NCBI RefSeq assembly: GCF_007785775.2 | Contig: NZ_VNIK02000005.1 | Span: 152,736 to 216,735, forward strand | Direction of reading: 5' to 3' | Source of the DNA: Flagellimonas hadalis | GTDB taxonomy: Bacteria; Bacteroidota; Bacteroidia; Flavobacteriales; Flavobacteriaceae | Length of the DNA: 64,000 bases | Position numbers and translations under genes: made by a program | The notes under the pieces: generated by a model | Seen by the model: the letters and a program-made list of their open reading frames with translations, nothing else | What the model was told of the DNA's origin: nothing | Database searches by the model: none | Shown: one piece after another, positions 35,294-44,160 of the stretch | How the letters are laid out: each line of letters begins with the position of its first letter | How positions within the stretch are numbered: the first letter of the stretch is position 1

Positions 35294-35887
35294 ATGAAAA
35301 CCAACGTTCTTATCATCATTTTACTTTTGGCCTTCCCATCATGCCATAGCCCCAAAAATGGTTCAAAGAAAAGTGCAGAAGAAAAGAGGGCCACTATGGC
35401 ACAATCCTCCCAAATTACCATTCCCAAAAACCAAGCGAAGGATACTAAACAGGGTCAGGAAGAGGAATACACGGAAACGGATGATGAGGGACGCATTTAT
35501 AACCCCTATGACTTTCCTTTGGAAGTGGAGTCGATCAAAGCCCTTTTGGGCCATAACATCATCATTGACACCAAATATTTTGAAGACGAGTATTTTCCAG
35601 AGGGCTATACCTACACAAAAATCACCCACAAGGACACACAAATAGCTTTTTACGATGTCTTGCCCGGGAAGCATCGGGCACACATCACCACTCCAAAACT
35701 ATCCGTGCTGGGCGGGATCAAAATCGGGACCCCGAAAGAGGAATTCATCAAGACCATGCATTTTCGTGATGACAAAGTCGAAAAGTTCAACACCTTCAAT
35801 TTGATGGATGAATATGGCACGATGACCTTTTCCTTTAGGAAAGACACCTTGTTCCTTATAGATGGTTTTTATGATGAAGGTGACTAA
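35294..35887 (+). CDS. hypothetical lipoprotein
   Basis: This 197-residue protein has a lipoprotein signal peptide ending FPSC, so Cys17 would be lipidated. A charged, low-complexity linker follows (about 18-65, rich in K, Q and E), and then a compact domain with NIIIDTKYFEDEYFPEGYTYTKI and SVLGGIKIGTPKEEFIKTM. The residues after the cysteine (HSPKNG) lack the acidic run used as a surface-export signal in flavobacteria, so it probably faces the periplasm. I do not recognise the family. A TACTTTTC element at about 35255-35262 could be its -7 box. Confidence 0.75.
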   Translation: MKTNVLIIILLLAFPSCHSPKNGSKKSAEEKRATMAQSSQITIPKNQAKDTKQGQEEEYTETDDEGRIYNPYDFPLEVESIKALLGHNIIIDTKYFEDEYFPEGYTYTKITHKDTQIAFYDVLPGKHRAHITTPKLSVLGGIKIGTPKEEFIKTMHFRDDKVEKFNTFNLMDEYGTMTFSFRKDTLFLIDGFYDEGD

Positions 35888-35902
35888 AAATCCATGATGG
35901 GT

Positions 35903-36883
35903 CTATCCGAACAGGAGCTGGATAAAATTGGCAACCACTATCACGGAGAGCACAAACAGCGTGAAATGGAACAACAGGTTGATAAATTTGGTCATATCCT
36001 CATTTTCCACATTTTCCGTGAGTCGGGAGATGTTCGGGTTATTTGCGAGGTACATGATTTCCAATTTTTCAAGATCGGGCAGTGTTCCGATTTCCAATTT
36101 TCCCACTATTTTTTTGTCGCTACCCTCGAACAATTGTTTTGTGCTGTCCCTAAAAGTGTATTCAAAACCGACCACTGGGTTGTCGTTCACAAGGGAGCCG
36201 GTGTCCCAGTATCTTTTGATGGTTGCCGTTGCGCCAAGACCTTGGTAGAGCAAATCCCAGTTTTGGGACTGGTTTTTTCCTCTGATCATCAATCCAATTC
36301 GTTTGAATAGAAAATGAAGAAAGAGGGCCGTGCCCAAAAAGAGGACCCACATTTGCCATAATTCAGAGGCCCTAAAAAGGGATTCATATTTTTCTGGATC
36401 GGCATTGATCCTGGAAATGGCCTCCCCGATCAAAAAGTAGCACCCAAGGACATATAGAATGGTCATGGAGCAGCAAACGACCATATACGCAAAGGAAATG
36501 CGGCATGCTCCGGTAAAAAGGAGCACTGGCCCTTTGGGTCTTTTGGCCAAGTTCAACCCAATGGGGATCTTACCATCGGGCCGGAACCGGTTCAAGTGGG
36601 GCATACTGTCCCATATCCTGATTTTTCGATGTATGGGGTGGCCCGACAAATTTTCAAAGAGGACCAATAGCTCCAAAAGCGGTTTTTTTCCAGCCTTCAG
36701 AGTGGTCACCGATAGTATGGTTGCTTCTTTTTGGGTTATGGAACCGCTTTTTTGATTGTTCCAAATGCAAAACGATCTCACAAAGCATCTGGAAAGTAGT
36801 TTGTAAAACCAGAACAAGAGGACAAGGTGATCACGGTATGGGACATAAGCAAGTTTTCGGTTAAAGTAGCAAACAAAGATCAC
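35903..36883 (-). CDS. hypothetical membrane protein, three segments, DUF3592-like pattern
   Basis: The frame codes for 326 residues. Membrane segments are predicted at about 129-153, 176-198 and 300-326. The region between the second and third segments contains GATATIKRYWDTGSLVNDNPVVGFEYTF and later YLANNPNISRLTENV. The first is an extracytoplasmic-type beta domain pattern that recalls DUF3592 proteins; the assignment is tentative. The first 45 residues look odd (rich in Phe, Tyr, Cys and Arg) and contain no better ATG for a long distance, so the true start may be a downstream alternative codon. It converges on the lipoprotein gene with a 15-bp gap. Confidence 0.6.
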   Translation of the reverse strand: MIFVCYFNRKLAYVPYRDHLVLLFWFYKLLSRCFVRSFCIWNNQKSGSITQKEATILSVTTLKAGKKPLLELLVLFENLSGHPIHRKIRIWDSMPHLNRFRPDGKIPIGLNLAKRPKGPVLLFTGACRISFAYMVVCCSMTILYVLGCYFLIGEAISRINADPEKYESLFRASELWQMWVLFLGTALFLHFLFKRIGLMIRGKNQSQNWDLLYQGLGATATIKRYWDTGSLVNDNPVVGFEYTFRDSTKQLFEGSDKKIVGKLEIGTLPDLEKLEIMYLANNPNISRLTENVENEDMTKFINLLFHFTLFVLSVIVVANFIQLLFG

Positions 36884-36983
36884 TTATGAACCGATGAATT
36901 GACCGTTGCCGCGTATGAGTTGACGGAAGTGCCTTTTGGGTTATCCTGTGAACGGTTTATCCAAAAAATATGGTGTTCTTGTT

Positions 36984-38615
36984 TTACTTCAGGAGGCTTT
37001 TGTATTTGGGGCCGTCGGCAAGAAGTTCTTGGGCGGTCAGTATGGCATCATCCTTTTGCAGATAATGTTTATAGAGGCCTTCCCTGTAGAAATATCGGGT
37101 AATGATTTCATCCTCCAGACTTTTCTGGATTTCGGTCCTGTAGGTGTCCAACGCAGAGATCTTGCCCCGGTTCACGGCCAAGAGCAGGTCTTTGTATTTT
37201 TCCTGTACCTCTGGGCCCAAAAGGGAATCGTCCGCATTGATGGACTGCTCCAACAATTCTTCGGTCTTGGTCTGGAAGGTGAAGTTCTGCTCGTTGACAT
37301 ATTTTTTGAACGCGGCATAATCTGCATCAGAAAAGGCAAAGCCATCGACCCCGGCAAAAGAATGGTCGTAATAGTAATTCGTGGCAAAATCAAAGATGAT
37401 GTTGTTCGCGTGCAGCGCATCGATGAGAGAGTTGGTCCGCAGCGAATGGATGTCCACATCGGGCATAACGCCACCTCCGTCCCAGACCTTCCGGCCATTT
37501 CGGGTGGTAAACTCGTTAAAATTGGTGTTGCGGACGGCATTTCCGCCCTCGTCCCTGTTCCAGTAGTCCAGCGATTGGATGCAACGCCCCGAAGGGGTAT
37601 AGTACCGGGAAATAGTGACTTTCAGTTGCGTGCCATAAGTGAGCTTAAGCGGCCGCTGTACGAGTCCTTTTCCAAAACTACGGGCACCCATGACCACAGC
37701 TCTGTCGAGATCCTGGAGGCTTCCCGAAACAATTTCACTGGCCGAGGCACTTTTGCCATCAACCAGGACCACCAACGGGATTTCCAGGTCTTCCGGCTGG
37801 TTTCGGGTCCTGTATTCCTGATTGAATTTTTTCACTTTGGATTTTGTGGTGACGATGAGCTCCCCTTTTGCCACAAATAGATTGGTCACGTTGATGGCCT
37901 CTGAGAGCAGGCCCCCGGGATTTCCCCGAAGGTCCAGCACCAACCTTTCGGCCCCACGACCCTTTAGATCCTGCATGGCCAATTTGGTCTGGCCAGACGC
38001 CTTTGCATTGAAACGTGAAAGTACAATGTACCCCGTTTTGTCATCGATCATATCGTAGAAAGGGACAGCATCCACTTCCACGCCCTCACGGGTTATGGTG
38101 GCGGTCTTCGTTTCCCCTTGCCGCACAAAGGTGACTTCGACCGCTGTGTTATTGGCCCCTTTTAGAAGTTCTCCCGCATCGTCATCAAAGTCCGAGACCT
38201 TGGTCTCCCCGATCTTGATGATCTCATCCCCGGCCTTTAGGCCTGCCTTGTCCGCAGCATAGTCCTTATAGGGCTCCACGATAAGGAGTTTGCTTTCATA
38301 GGAACGGATCAGTGCACCTATGCCCGAATATTCACCTGAGTTGTTGATCTTAAAGGACTCTACATCTTGTTCGTTCAGAAAACGGGTATAGGGGTCCAGT
38401 TCGTCCAGCATATTCTTGATGGCCGAATCCATGAGCTCTGCCGGATTGGTCTCGTCCACATAGTTCATGTTGAGTTCCTTGAAAAGTGTGGTGAAAATCT
38501 CTATCTGTTTGGCAATCTCGAAAAAATCGCTCTTGAAACTGAAACTGCTTGCCCCGATCAGGACAGCGACTGCCAAAAAGGGAACGACAAGCTTTTTTTT
38601 AAGGATTCTTCTCAT
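36984..38615 (-). CDS. S41 family C-terminal processing peptidase (CtpA-like)
   Basis: This 543-residue protein has an N-terminal signal-anchor (about 9-27), a helical region with DELDPYTRFLNEQDVE, a PDZ domain (about 85-170; YSGIGALIRSYESKLLIVEPY), and the S41 catalytic core. The nucleophile is in DGKSASASEIVSGSLQD (Ser near 290) and the general base in ARSFGKGLVQ (Lys near 315), with LVLDLRGNPGGLL before them. Such proteases cut periplasmic or envelope proteins from a C-terminal recognition site. The C-terminal 130 residues form an extra helical part. The start overlaps the end of rnpA by 17 bp, a pairing that I recall as common in flavobacteria. Confidence 0.9.
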   Translation of the reverse strand: MRRILKKKLVVPFLAVAVLIGASSFSFKSDFFEIAKQIEIFTTLFKELNMNYVDETNPAELMDSAIKNMLDELDPYTRFLNEQDVESFKINNSGEYSGIGALIRSYESKLLIVEPYKDYAADKAGLKAGDEIIKIGETKVSDFDDDAGELLKGANNTAVEVTFVRQGETKTATITREGVEVDAVPFYDMIDDKTGYIVLSRFNAKASGQTKLAMQDLKGRGAERLVLDLRGNPGGLLSEAINVTNLFVAKGELIVTTKSKVKKFNQEYRTRNQPEDLEIPLVVLVDGKSASASEIVSGSLQDLDRAVVMGARSFGKGLVQRPLKLTYGTQLKVTISRYYTPSGRCIQSLDYWNRDEGGNAVRNTNFNEFTTRNGRKVWDGGGVMPDVDIHSLRTNSLIDALHANNIIFDFATNYYYDHSFAGVDGFAFSDADYAAFKKYVNEQNFTFQTKTEELLEQSINADDSLLGPEVQEKYKDLLLAVNRGKISALDTYRTEIQKSLEDEIITRYFYREGLYKHYLQKDDAILTAQELLADGPKYKSLLK

Positions 38616-39051
38616 GGGATTCTTTTTTTAGAAAGGCCACCAACAGTTGTTTCATGGCCTTTTCAACCTCGTCATAATCGGGCATCTTACGACCAAGGTA
38701 TAAAAATATGAACGCAAAATTTCCTTCAATGTTGTTAAAAATAAGGGGTTTGTTCAGCCGGTAAGCCTCCCGTAACAACCGTTTGATGCGGTTACGGTCA
38801 ACGGCGCGCTTGAACTTTTTCTTTGGGGCCACAACAGCGACCTTGACAGGGACATCCTGCTCGGCAGGGGTTTTGGCATAGATGAGTTTCAATGGGGGTT
38901 TGCGCAGGCTCTTTCCTTCGGCAAAAAGGCTCTCGAAGAGCTTTTTGCTCTTTAAACGCTCTTCTTTGGGAAAGATCAGTCTTTGGGTGTCCCCTTGAGG
39001 GGACCTTAGGGGTGTTTTCCCATTACTACTATCAGGGTTTTCATTTTGCAT
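38599..39051 (-). CDS. rnpA: ribonuclease P protein component
   Basis: RnpA is the protein subunit of RNase P, which matures the 5' ends of tRNAs. From ATG 39051 the product has 150 residues, with FPKEERLKSKKLFESLFAEGKS, VAVVAPKKKFKRAVDRNRIKRLLREAYR (the RNR signature) and a typical C-terminal helix. The start is chosen because it follows the DUF559 stop by one base; the longer frame to 39093 would overlap that gene. The first 20 residues (including GKTPLRSPQGD) are not part of the conserved protein and are encoded by a short palindromic repeat at 38988-39016, so the N-terminus has been extended by a repeat insertion. Confidence 0.92.
   Translation of the reverse strand: MQNENPDSSNGKTPLRSPQGDTQRLIFPKEERLKSKKLFESLFAEGKSLRKPPLKLIYAKTPAEQDVPVKVAVVAPKKKFKRAVDRNRIKRLLREAYRLNKPLIFNNIEGNFAFIFLYLGRKMPDYDEVEKAMKQLLVAFLKKESHEKNP
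38988..39016. repeat. short palindromic repeat, plain copy, inside rnpA
   Basis: The sequence TGTCCCCTTGAGGGGACCTTAGGGGTGTT contains the palindrome GTCCCCTTGAGGGGAC. Its reverse complement matches 39462-39509 except for one base and a 19-bp insertion in that second copy. It codes for TPLRSPQGD in the rnpA N-terminus. Confidence 0.75.
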
Positions 39052-39052
39052 T

Positions 39053-39394
39053 TCAGAAACAATTTGCTGTAAGGTCAATAAAACACTGAACATATTGCTT
39101 TTTTACCTCACGATCCTGTAACCGAATCAAATGTACACCTACTTTTTCTAGATGGCGTTCCCTTTGTGCATCCTTATCATATTTAAATTCATGGGATGCC
39201 CCATCAATTTGTAGTTCATGACAATAAAAATCAACAATATAGTCCAATAAGGGGACTTGTCTGTGAAATTGAATGCTAAGAGCACGCTGTTTTATTTTTT
39301 GCCAAAGCAGAACTTCGGAAAGTGTGCTGTTTTTGTGTAGCTGTCTTGCAAGCCCTTTTAGTTTTGGATTGTATGGAATGGTTTTGTTTTTCAA
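39053..39394 (-). CDS. DUF559 domain protein (Vsr-like endonuclease fold)
   Basis: This 113-residue protein shows TLSEVLLWQKIKQRALSIQFHRQ, DYIVDFYCHELQIDGASHEF and RERHLEKVGVHLIRL, which is the DUF559 pattern related to Vsr mismatch endonucleases. The usual acidic residue in the core (IEIDGxxH) appears as IDGASH with the first glutamate replaced (LQIDG), so catalysis may be altered or absent. Its stop is followed after one base by the rnpA start, which couples the two. No function is established for these small proteins. Confidence 0.82.
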   Translation of the reverse strand: MKNKTIPYNPKLKGLARQLHKNSTLSEVLLWQKIKQRALSIQFHRQVPLLDYIVDFYCHELQIDGASHEFKYDKDAQRERHLEKVGVHLIRLQDREVKKQYVQCFIDLTANCF

Positions 39395-39461
39395 AGAATG
39401 TCGCCTAAAAGGAATTTAATGACAACAAAATAATCAATCCAACCAAAATAATAGGGTAAAG

Positions 39462-39509
39462 AACATCCCTAAGGTCCCCTGCCTGCGGCAGACAGGCCTC
39501 AAGGGGACA
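39462..39509. repeat. short palindromic repeat, nested copy, intergenic
   Basis: AACATCCCTAAGGTCCCCT, then the 19-bp insertion GCCTGCGGCAGACAGGCCT, then CAAGGGGACA. Without the insertion it is the reverse complement of the copy in rnpA (38988-39016) apart from one base. The insertion is itself an imperfect palindrome (CCTG...CAGG). It lies between the M1 peptidase terminator and the DUF559 gene. Confidence 0.75.
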
Positions 39510-39533
39510 ATATATGGGGTTGACCAACAAAAA

Positions 39534-39555
39534 AAGGCGGCATTTGTGCCGCCTT
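39534..39555 (-). terminator. rho-independent terminator of the M1 peptidase operon
   Basis: The stem AAGGCGGCA/TGCCGCCTT with loop TTTG is followed on the minus strand by TTTTT, 25 bp behind the stop of the M1 peptidase gene. Confidence 0.88.
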
Positions 39556-39579
39556 GATATGTTTTGTGGAAAGAGGTGT

Positions 39580-41430
39580 TTATTCCTCCGTTTGATATAC
39601 GTTGTTCTCGCCATCCACATCAGCCATAAGCTGTGATGGGTCTATGACAATGGCCTTTACGTTTTTCAACGGCATGTCCAGCGTGAACTCATAGGAAGGG
39701 TATGCCCAGGGCCAATCTTCCAATACGGTCCTTTTTAAATCGGGATAAGGGTTTTCCTTTTCTCCGAACATCATCCGCAAGGGAATGTAAAAGGTTTGTT
39801 GGGTGCCGTCTTCCCCGACCACCAAAATATCCAAGGGCATGGGCATTTCCCCAATGCGCTCCAAAGAGATCTTGGTCTTTTCGCCATCGGCCTCAACGCT
39901 TTTTATACCATAATCGATGGTATTGGTCGTTTGGGTCCAATCGGTCAGGTACCAGTTCAGTTCCATGCCAGAGACCTTTTCCGCGGTCCTTTTGATGTCG
40001 TTGGGCACAGGGTGCTTGAACTTGAAATCCTCATAATATTTTTTGATGGTCTCCATGAGCTTGTCCTGCCCAATGATGTAGCCTAATTGGGACAGAAAAA
40101 TAGATCCTTTGCTATAGGCCGATATGCCGTAGGCAAAATTGGTGGTATAGCGGTCGGCATGGGTGCTCTGGGGCATTTCCAGACCTGAGTTCACCAAGGC
40201 ATAATAGCCCCTGTATGAGCCCTCGAAGGGATTTTGCTTTTCCTGCTGCATGATCTCGTTCATGCAAAGGCTACTGATGAAGGAGGTGAAGCCTTCGTCC
40301 ATCCACTCGTGCTCGGACTCGTTGGTGGCCAGTACATGTTGGAACCAGGAGTGCGCCATTTCGTGCACCATCACCCCGACGAGGCTTCCAAGTTCGCGTC
40401 CGCCGGTGACCAACGTGCTCATGGCATACTCCATTCCACCGTCACCGCCCTGTACCACGGAATATTGCTCGTAGGGATACTTTCCGATGTTCTTGCTGAA
40501 AAAAGCCATCGCTTCAGCAGTCTTGGGCTGGAGTTTTTTCCAGTTTTCAATGATTTCAGGGTTGTTCTTATAGTAAAAATGAAGCGTGGGCCCATCTTCC
40601 ATCTCAAGGACGTCATGGATGTATTCCGGGTCGGCCGCCCACATGAAATCATGGACCTTAGGAGCCTTGAAGTGCCATGTCAGGGTCTTGCCCTTGGTCT
40701 TTACTTTGGTGCCGGGGGTTTCATAGCCGTGCCCGATTTCTTGGGGGTTTTGTAGGTACCCTGTTCCACCCACGGTATATTCCTTGTCCAAGGTGATCTT
40801 TACGTCAAAATCGCCCCATACACCATGGAACTCCCTGGCAATGTATGGATTGGGGTGCCACCCCTCGAAATCGTATTCCGAAAGTTTGGGATACCACTGG
40901 CTCATGGAAAGTGCCACGCCCTCACTGCTGTTCCTTCCGGCCCGTCTGATCTGAAGGGGAACCTGTCCTTTGAAAGTCATTTCCAAAGTGGTCTTTCCTC
41001 CCGGGGGAATGGGTTTGGCAAGGTTCACGACAAGAATAGTCCCCTCTTCTTTGAAAGAAACAGGTTGCCCGTCCTGGGTAAGGGTCTCTGCGTGCAGATA
41101 GCCAATTTCGCTTTCAGAAAGGGTAGAAATCCTGCTCTTGCCACCCTCCATCATCCTATTGTCAGGGTCTTTTATGTTCTGTAGCCTGATATCCATCTCG
41201 CTTCCGGGTTGGAAGGCATTGTAATACAGATGGTAGAATACACGGCCCAGTTCGTCTGGGGAATTGTTGGTATAGACCAGCTTTTGTGTTCCCGTATATT
41301 GATAGGTTTTTACATCCATGTCCACATCCATGGTGTAATCCACGTGCTGTTGCCATTGGCCACTTTCCTGTGCGGTCAATAGAGAGGCACTGGCCAATGC
41401 TGAAAAGAAGAAAAAGCGTAAACGTTTCAT
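39580..41430 (-). CDS. M1 family metallopeptidase (aminopeptidase N-like)
   Basis: This 616-residue zinc aminopeptidase has a signal peptide (about 1-20, ending SLLTAQ) and is therefore periplasmic or secreted. The zinc site is VMVHEMAHSWFQHV (HExxH near residue 355) with the third ligand in EHEWMDEGFTS downstream. The substrate-binding motif is present as GGMEYAMSTLV instead of the canonical GAMEN, as in several Bacteroidota members. It is the last gene of a minus-strand operon (MBL, S8, M1), 2 bp behind the S8 gene, and is followed by a strong terminator. The neighbours suggest joint use of external protein. Confidence 0.92.
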   Translation of the reverse strand: MKRLRFFFFSALASASLLTAQESGQWQQHVDYTMDVDMDVKTYQYTGTQKLVYTNNSPDELGRVFYHLYYNAFQPGSEMDIRLQNIKDPDNRMMEGGKSRISTLSESEIGYLHAETLTQDGQPVSFKEEGTILVVNLAKPIPPGGKTTLEMTFKGQVPLQIRRAGRNSSEGVALSMSQWYPKLSEYDFEGWHPNPYIAREFHGVWGDFDVKITLDKEYTVGGTGYLQNPQEIGHGYETPGTKVKTKGKTLTWHFKAPKVHDFMWAADPEYIHDVLEMEDGPTLHFYYKNNPEIIENWKKLQPKTAEAMAFFSKNIGKYPYEQYSVVQGGDGGMEYAMSTLVTGGRELGSLVGVMVHEMAHSWFQHVLATNESEHEWMDEGFTSFISSLCMNEIMQQEKQNPFEGSYRGYYALVNSGLEMPQSTHADRYTTNFAYGISAYSKGSIFLSQLGYIIGQDKLMETIKKYYEDFKFKHPVPNDIKRTAEKVSGMELNWYLTDWTQTTNTIDYGIKSVEADGEKTKISLERIGEMPMPLDILVVGEDGTQQTFYIPLRMMFGEKENPYPDLKRTVLEDWPWAYPSYEFTLDMPLKNVKAIVIDPSQLMADVDGENNVYQTEE

Positions 41431-41432
41431 AG

Positions 41433-43082
41433 TTATTTGGTGTTACTGTCGAGGGTCATTTTACCTTTTGTGATGTTGTCCGCCAAAATTAGGGCATTGT
41501 AGGCATTGACCATTTTTCCTGATTTGGAGATTTTGTCAAAAGTGGTCGCCTTGGTTTCGTCTCCGGCCACAATGACGGAAGACTTTGAACTAAGCCCTGA
41601 TTGCATGATGATGTTTTTGATCTGTGGCGCTGAAAGGTCAGGGTAGTGCGACCGGATCAGCGCTGCCACACCGGATACGGCGGGAGCTGCCATGGAAGTT
41701 CCGCCCTGAAACTCATATTCGTTGTTCGGCATGGTGGAGTAAATTTTATCGCCTGGGGCAAAAACATCCACATTTTGCTTGCCATAATTGGAAAAAGTCG
41801 CCACCATTTCAGAGCCATAGCTGCTGGTGAGCGCACCCACGGTGATCACGTTGTCCACAAACTCGGTGCTACCGAACCTGTGGTCGTTGGGGTAGTTCGG
41901 GTTTTCGGGATCGTCAAGGTCCTCGCCGTCGTTTCCGGCGGCATGCACGATGAGCACATCCCTTGAGGCCGCATATTTGATGGCGTCATATACCCATTCC
42001 GATTCTGGCGAAAAGGATTTGCCAAAACTGCAATTGATGATGGCCGCTCCATTGTCCACGGCATAGCGTATGCCGAGGGCGATGTCCTTGTCATATTCGT
42101 CCCCATTGGGAACGGCCCTTATGCTCATGATCTCCACATTGTTGGCCACACCATTGGCTCCTTTGCCGTTGTTTCTCGATGCGGCGATGATTCCGGCCAC
42201 ATGGGTCCCGTGGCTTTCGGTCTTGACCAGGTTTTTTGGGTTTCCGTTGCCATATGGTACATCGGCGATGTCGTAGGGGTCGTCACCAACGGGTGTGCGT
42301 CCGTTAAAATCCTTGTTGAGGTTATAGTTTACCTGATCGGTGAAATAGTTTATGCCCTCTGTAAGCTCGTCGATTACCATTGGGATGCTTTCACCATAGG
42401 TGAACATTTGTGTGAGCACGGCCACACTTTGCTCCATTTGGGCTGTTTTTGGCTCAATGGAAAGCAACTCTTCTTTCGTGTAGGAATCCTTGCCGAGCTC
42501 CTCTTTGACGGCAGCGTCCGCATTTTTCACCACTTGGAAAATCTGTTCGTACTGTTGCTTGTTCTGAAGGGCCTGTGGATATTCCTCATCCAGCAACAGC
42601 CTTGCCTTGGCCCTGTCCGATGCATCACCGATGTTCAAGCGTAGCATGCGCACGTATTCCAACTGCTCGTTGTAGGCATCGCCCAAAAAGTTGTATCCGT
42701 GGATGTCGTCCACATATCCATTGCCGTCATCGTCCTTGCCATTGTTGGGAATCTCGTCCTTGTTGGTCCAGAGTACGTCTTTCAAGTCCTCATGTTCCAG
42801 GTCCATTCCAGAGTCCAGAACGGCCACTACTACGGTCTTGCCCTTTTTGTTCTTGATGATTTCGGCGTAGGCCTTGTCCACGCTCATACCTGGAATGGTG
42901 TCCATGATAAGGTCGGCATGGCCCCAATTTTTTTCCTCAGCCTCGGTAAGCTCAGAAACTTTTAAGGGTACGGTATCGATGTTTTCAATAGGGGTAGATA
43001 CCAATGAAGTGGCCCCACAGCCCATCAAAAAAAGGGAGGCGGAAGCGGATATGAATAATAGTTTGCGATATGTGCGGTTCAT
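41433..43082 (-). CDS. S8 family (subtilisin-like) serine peptidase, lipoprotein
   Basis: From ATG 43082 the product has 549 residues and begins with a lipoprotein signal ending FLMGC, so it is anchored in an envelope membrane. The catalytic triad is visible: Asp in VVAVLDSGMD (near 89), His in SHGTHVAGIIA (near 292) and Ser in GGTSMAAPAVSG (near 462). About 200 residues separate Asp and His, far more than the usual 40 or so; the insertion (about 130-270) is helical and charged and may be a regulatory or substrate-gating domain. The frame runs up to 43133, but the added residues would destroy the signal peptide. Confidence 0.92.
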   Translation of the reverse strand: MNRTYRKLLFISASASLFLMGCGATSLVSTPIENIDTVPLKVSELTEAEEKNWGHADLIMDTIPGMSVDKAYAEIIKNKKGKTVVVAVLDSGMDLEHEDLKDVLWTNKDEIPNNGKDDDGNGYVDDIHGYNFLGDAYNEQLEYVRMLRLNIGDASDRAKARLLLDEEYPQALQNKQQYEQIFQVVKNADAAVKEELGKDSYTKEELLSIEPKTAQMEQSVAVLTQMFTYGESIPMVIDELTEGINYFTDQVNYNLNKDFNGRTPVGDDPYDIADVPYGNGNPKNLVKTESHGTHVAGIIAASRNNGKGANGVANNVEIMSIRAVPNGDEYDKDIALGIRYAVDNGAAIINCSFGKSFSPESEWVYDAIKYAASRDVLIVHAAGNDGEDLDDPENPNYPNDHRFGSTEFVDNVITVGALTSSYGSEMVATFSNYGKQNVDVFAPGDKIYSTMPNNEYEFQGGTSMAAPAVSGVAALIRSHYPDLSAPQIKNIIMQSGLSSKSSVIVAGDETKATTFDKISKSGKMVNAYNALILADNITKGKMTLDSNTK

Positions 43083-43107
43083 AAAATATGTTTGTAAAAG
43101 TAAATCT

Positions 43108-43974
43108 CTATGGTGTTTTAAACAGTTCATCAAAGGAAAACGATTCGTTCAGCCTTGCCCCTTTTTCGGTTTGTTGAAGGGTGCAGAGCTGGTTGTGGGC
43201 ATCATGTTCAAAGAACAGTATCCAATCGTTTTCCGCGGCATTGTCCAAAAATTTGGCCTTTTCCTGAAGGGTCAGCAAGGGCCGGGTATCATATCCCATC
43301 ACATAGGGAAGGGGAATATGGCCAACAGTGGGGATGAGGTCCGCAACGAAGACCACGGTCTTTCCTTTGTAGGAGATGTGGGGAAGCATTTGCTTGTCGG
43401 TATGTCCATCCACAAAGTGGATGCCAAAGCCCAGTTCGGAATTTTCCAAAAAAGGGGCTTCGCCCCGATCTATAAAATGGAGCTGGCCGCTTTCTTCCAT
43501 CGGCAGCAGGTTTTCTTTCAAAAAAGAAGCCTTTTCACGGGCGTTGGGCTTGGTGGCCCATTCCCAGTGGTCTTTGTTGGTCCAAAATCGGGCGTTCTTG
43601 AAAGCCGGTTCATATCCCGTTCGGTCCTTGTTCCATTGGATGCTGCCACCACAATGGTCAAAATGGAGGTGGGTCAGGAAGACATCGGTGATGTCATCCC
43701 TGTGGAACCCTGCTTTTTCCAAGGAACGGTCCAGGGAGTGGTCTCCCCAGAGGTAATAGTAACTGAAGAATTTTTCCGATTGCTTGTTCCCGAGACCATT
43801 GTCTATCAAGATGAGCTTGTCCCCGTCCTCGACCAAAAGACATCGGGCCGCCAGGTCGATCATGTTGTTGTCATCAGCGGGGTTGGTCCTGTTCCAAATG
43901 GATTTGGGCACCACGCCGAACATGGCCCCTCCGTCCAATTTGAAATTACCGGTCTCTATGGGATAAATCGTCAT
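43108..43974 (-). CDS. MBL fold metallo-hydrolase
   Basis: This 288-residue protein has the metallo-beta-lactamase zinc motif FLTHLHFDHCGG (HxHxDH), the downstream histidines in GIHFVDGHTDKQMLPH, and FEHDAH near the end. It lacks a signal peptide and is therefore cytoplasmic. Members of this group include quorum-quenching lactonases and other esterases; the substrate cannot be deduced. It is the first gene of the MBL-S8-M1 operon, 25 bp before the S8 gene. Confidence 0.88.
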   Translation of the reverse strand: MTIYPIETGNFKLDGGAMFGVVPKSIWNRTNPADDNNMIDLAARCLLVEDGDKLILIDNGLGNKQSEKFFSYYYLWGDHSLDRSLEKAGFHRDDITDVFLTHLHFDHCGGSIQWNKDRTGYEPAFKNARFWTNKDHWEWATKPNAREKASFLKENLLPMEESGQLHFIDRGEAPFLENSELGFGIHFVDGHTDKQMLPHISYKGKTVVFVADLIPTVGHIPLPYVMGYDTRPLLTLQEKAKFLDNAAENDWILFFEHDAHNQLCTLQQTEKGARLNESFSFDELFKTP

Positions 43975-44160
43975 TTAGAAAGCAAATGGCATGCAAAATA
44001 AGAAAAGCACCATCCAAAAGACACATAAAAACAATATTATTGGCCGTATTTTAACAAAATGCGTTAAGGAGCACAGCCTTGCCCCATAAAAAAGCCAAGG
44101 TTTTTGAAGGCTCAGCAGTTATATAAAAGAAAAGCAGTAAATTTCAAAAAAACTAAGACG

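Noticed and set aside
36936..37880. 314-codon open frame on the plus strand
   Set aside because: It lies antisense to the S41 peptidase gene, whose catalytic motifs are intact; the plus-strand product looks like no protein family.
42874..44001. 375-codon open frame on the plus strand
   Set aside because: It is antisense to the S8 and MBL genes, both with complete active-site motifs.
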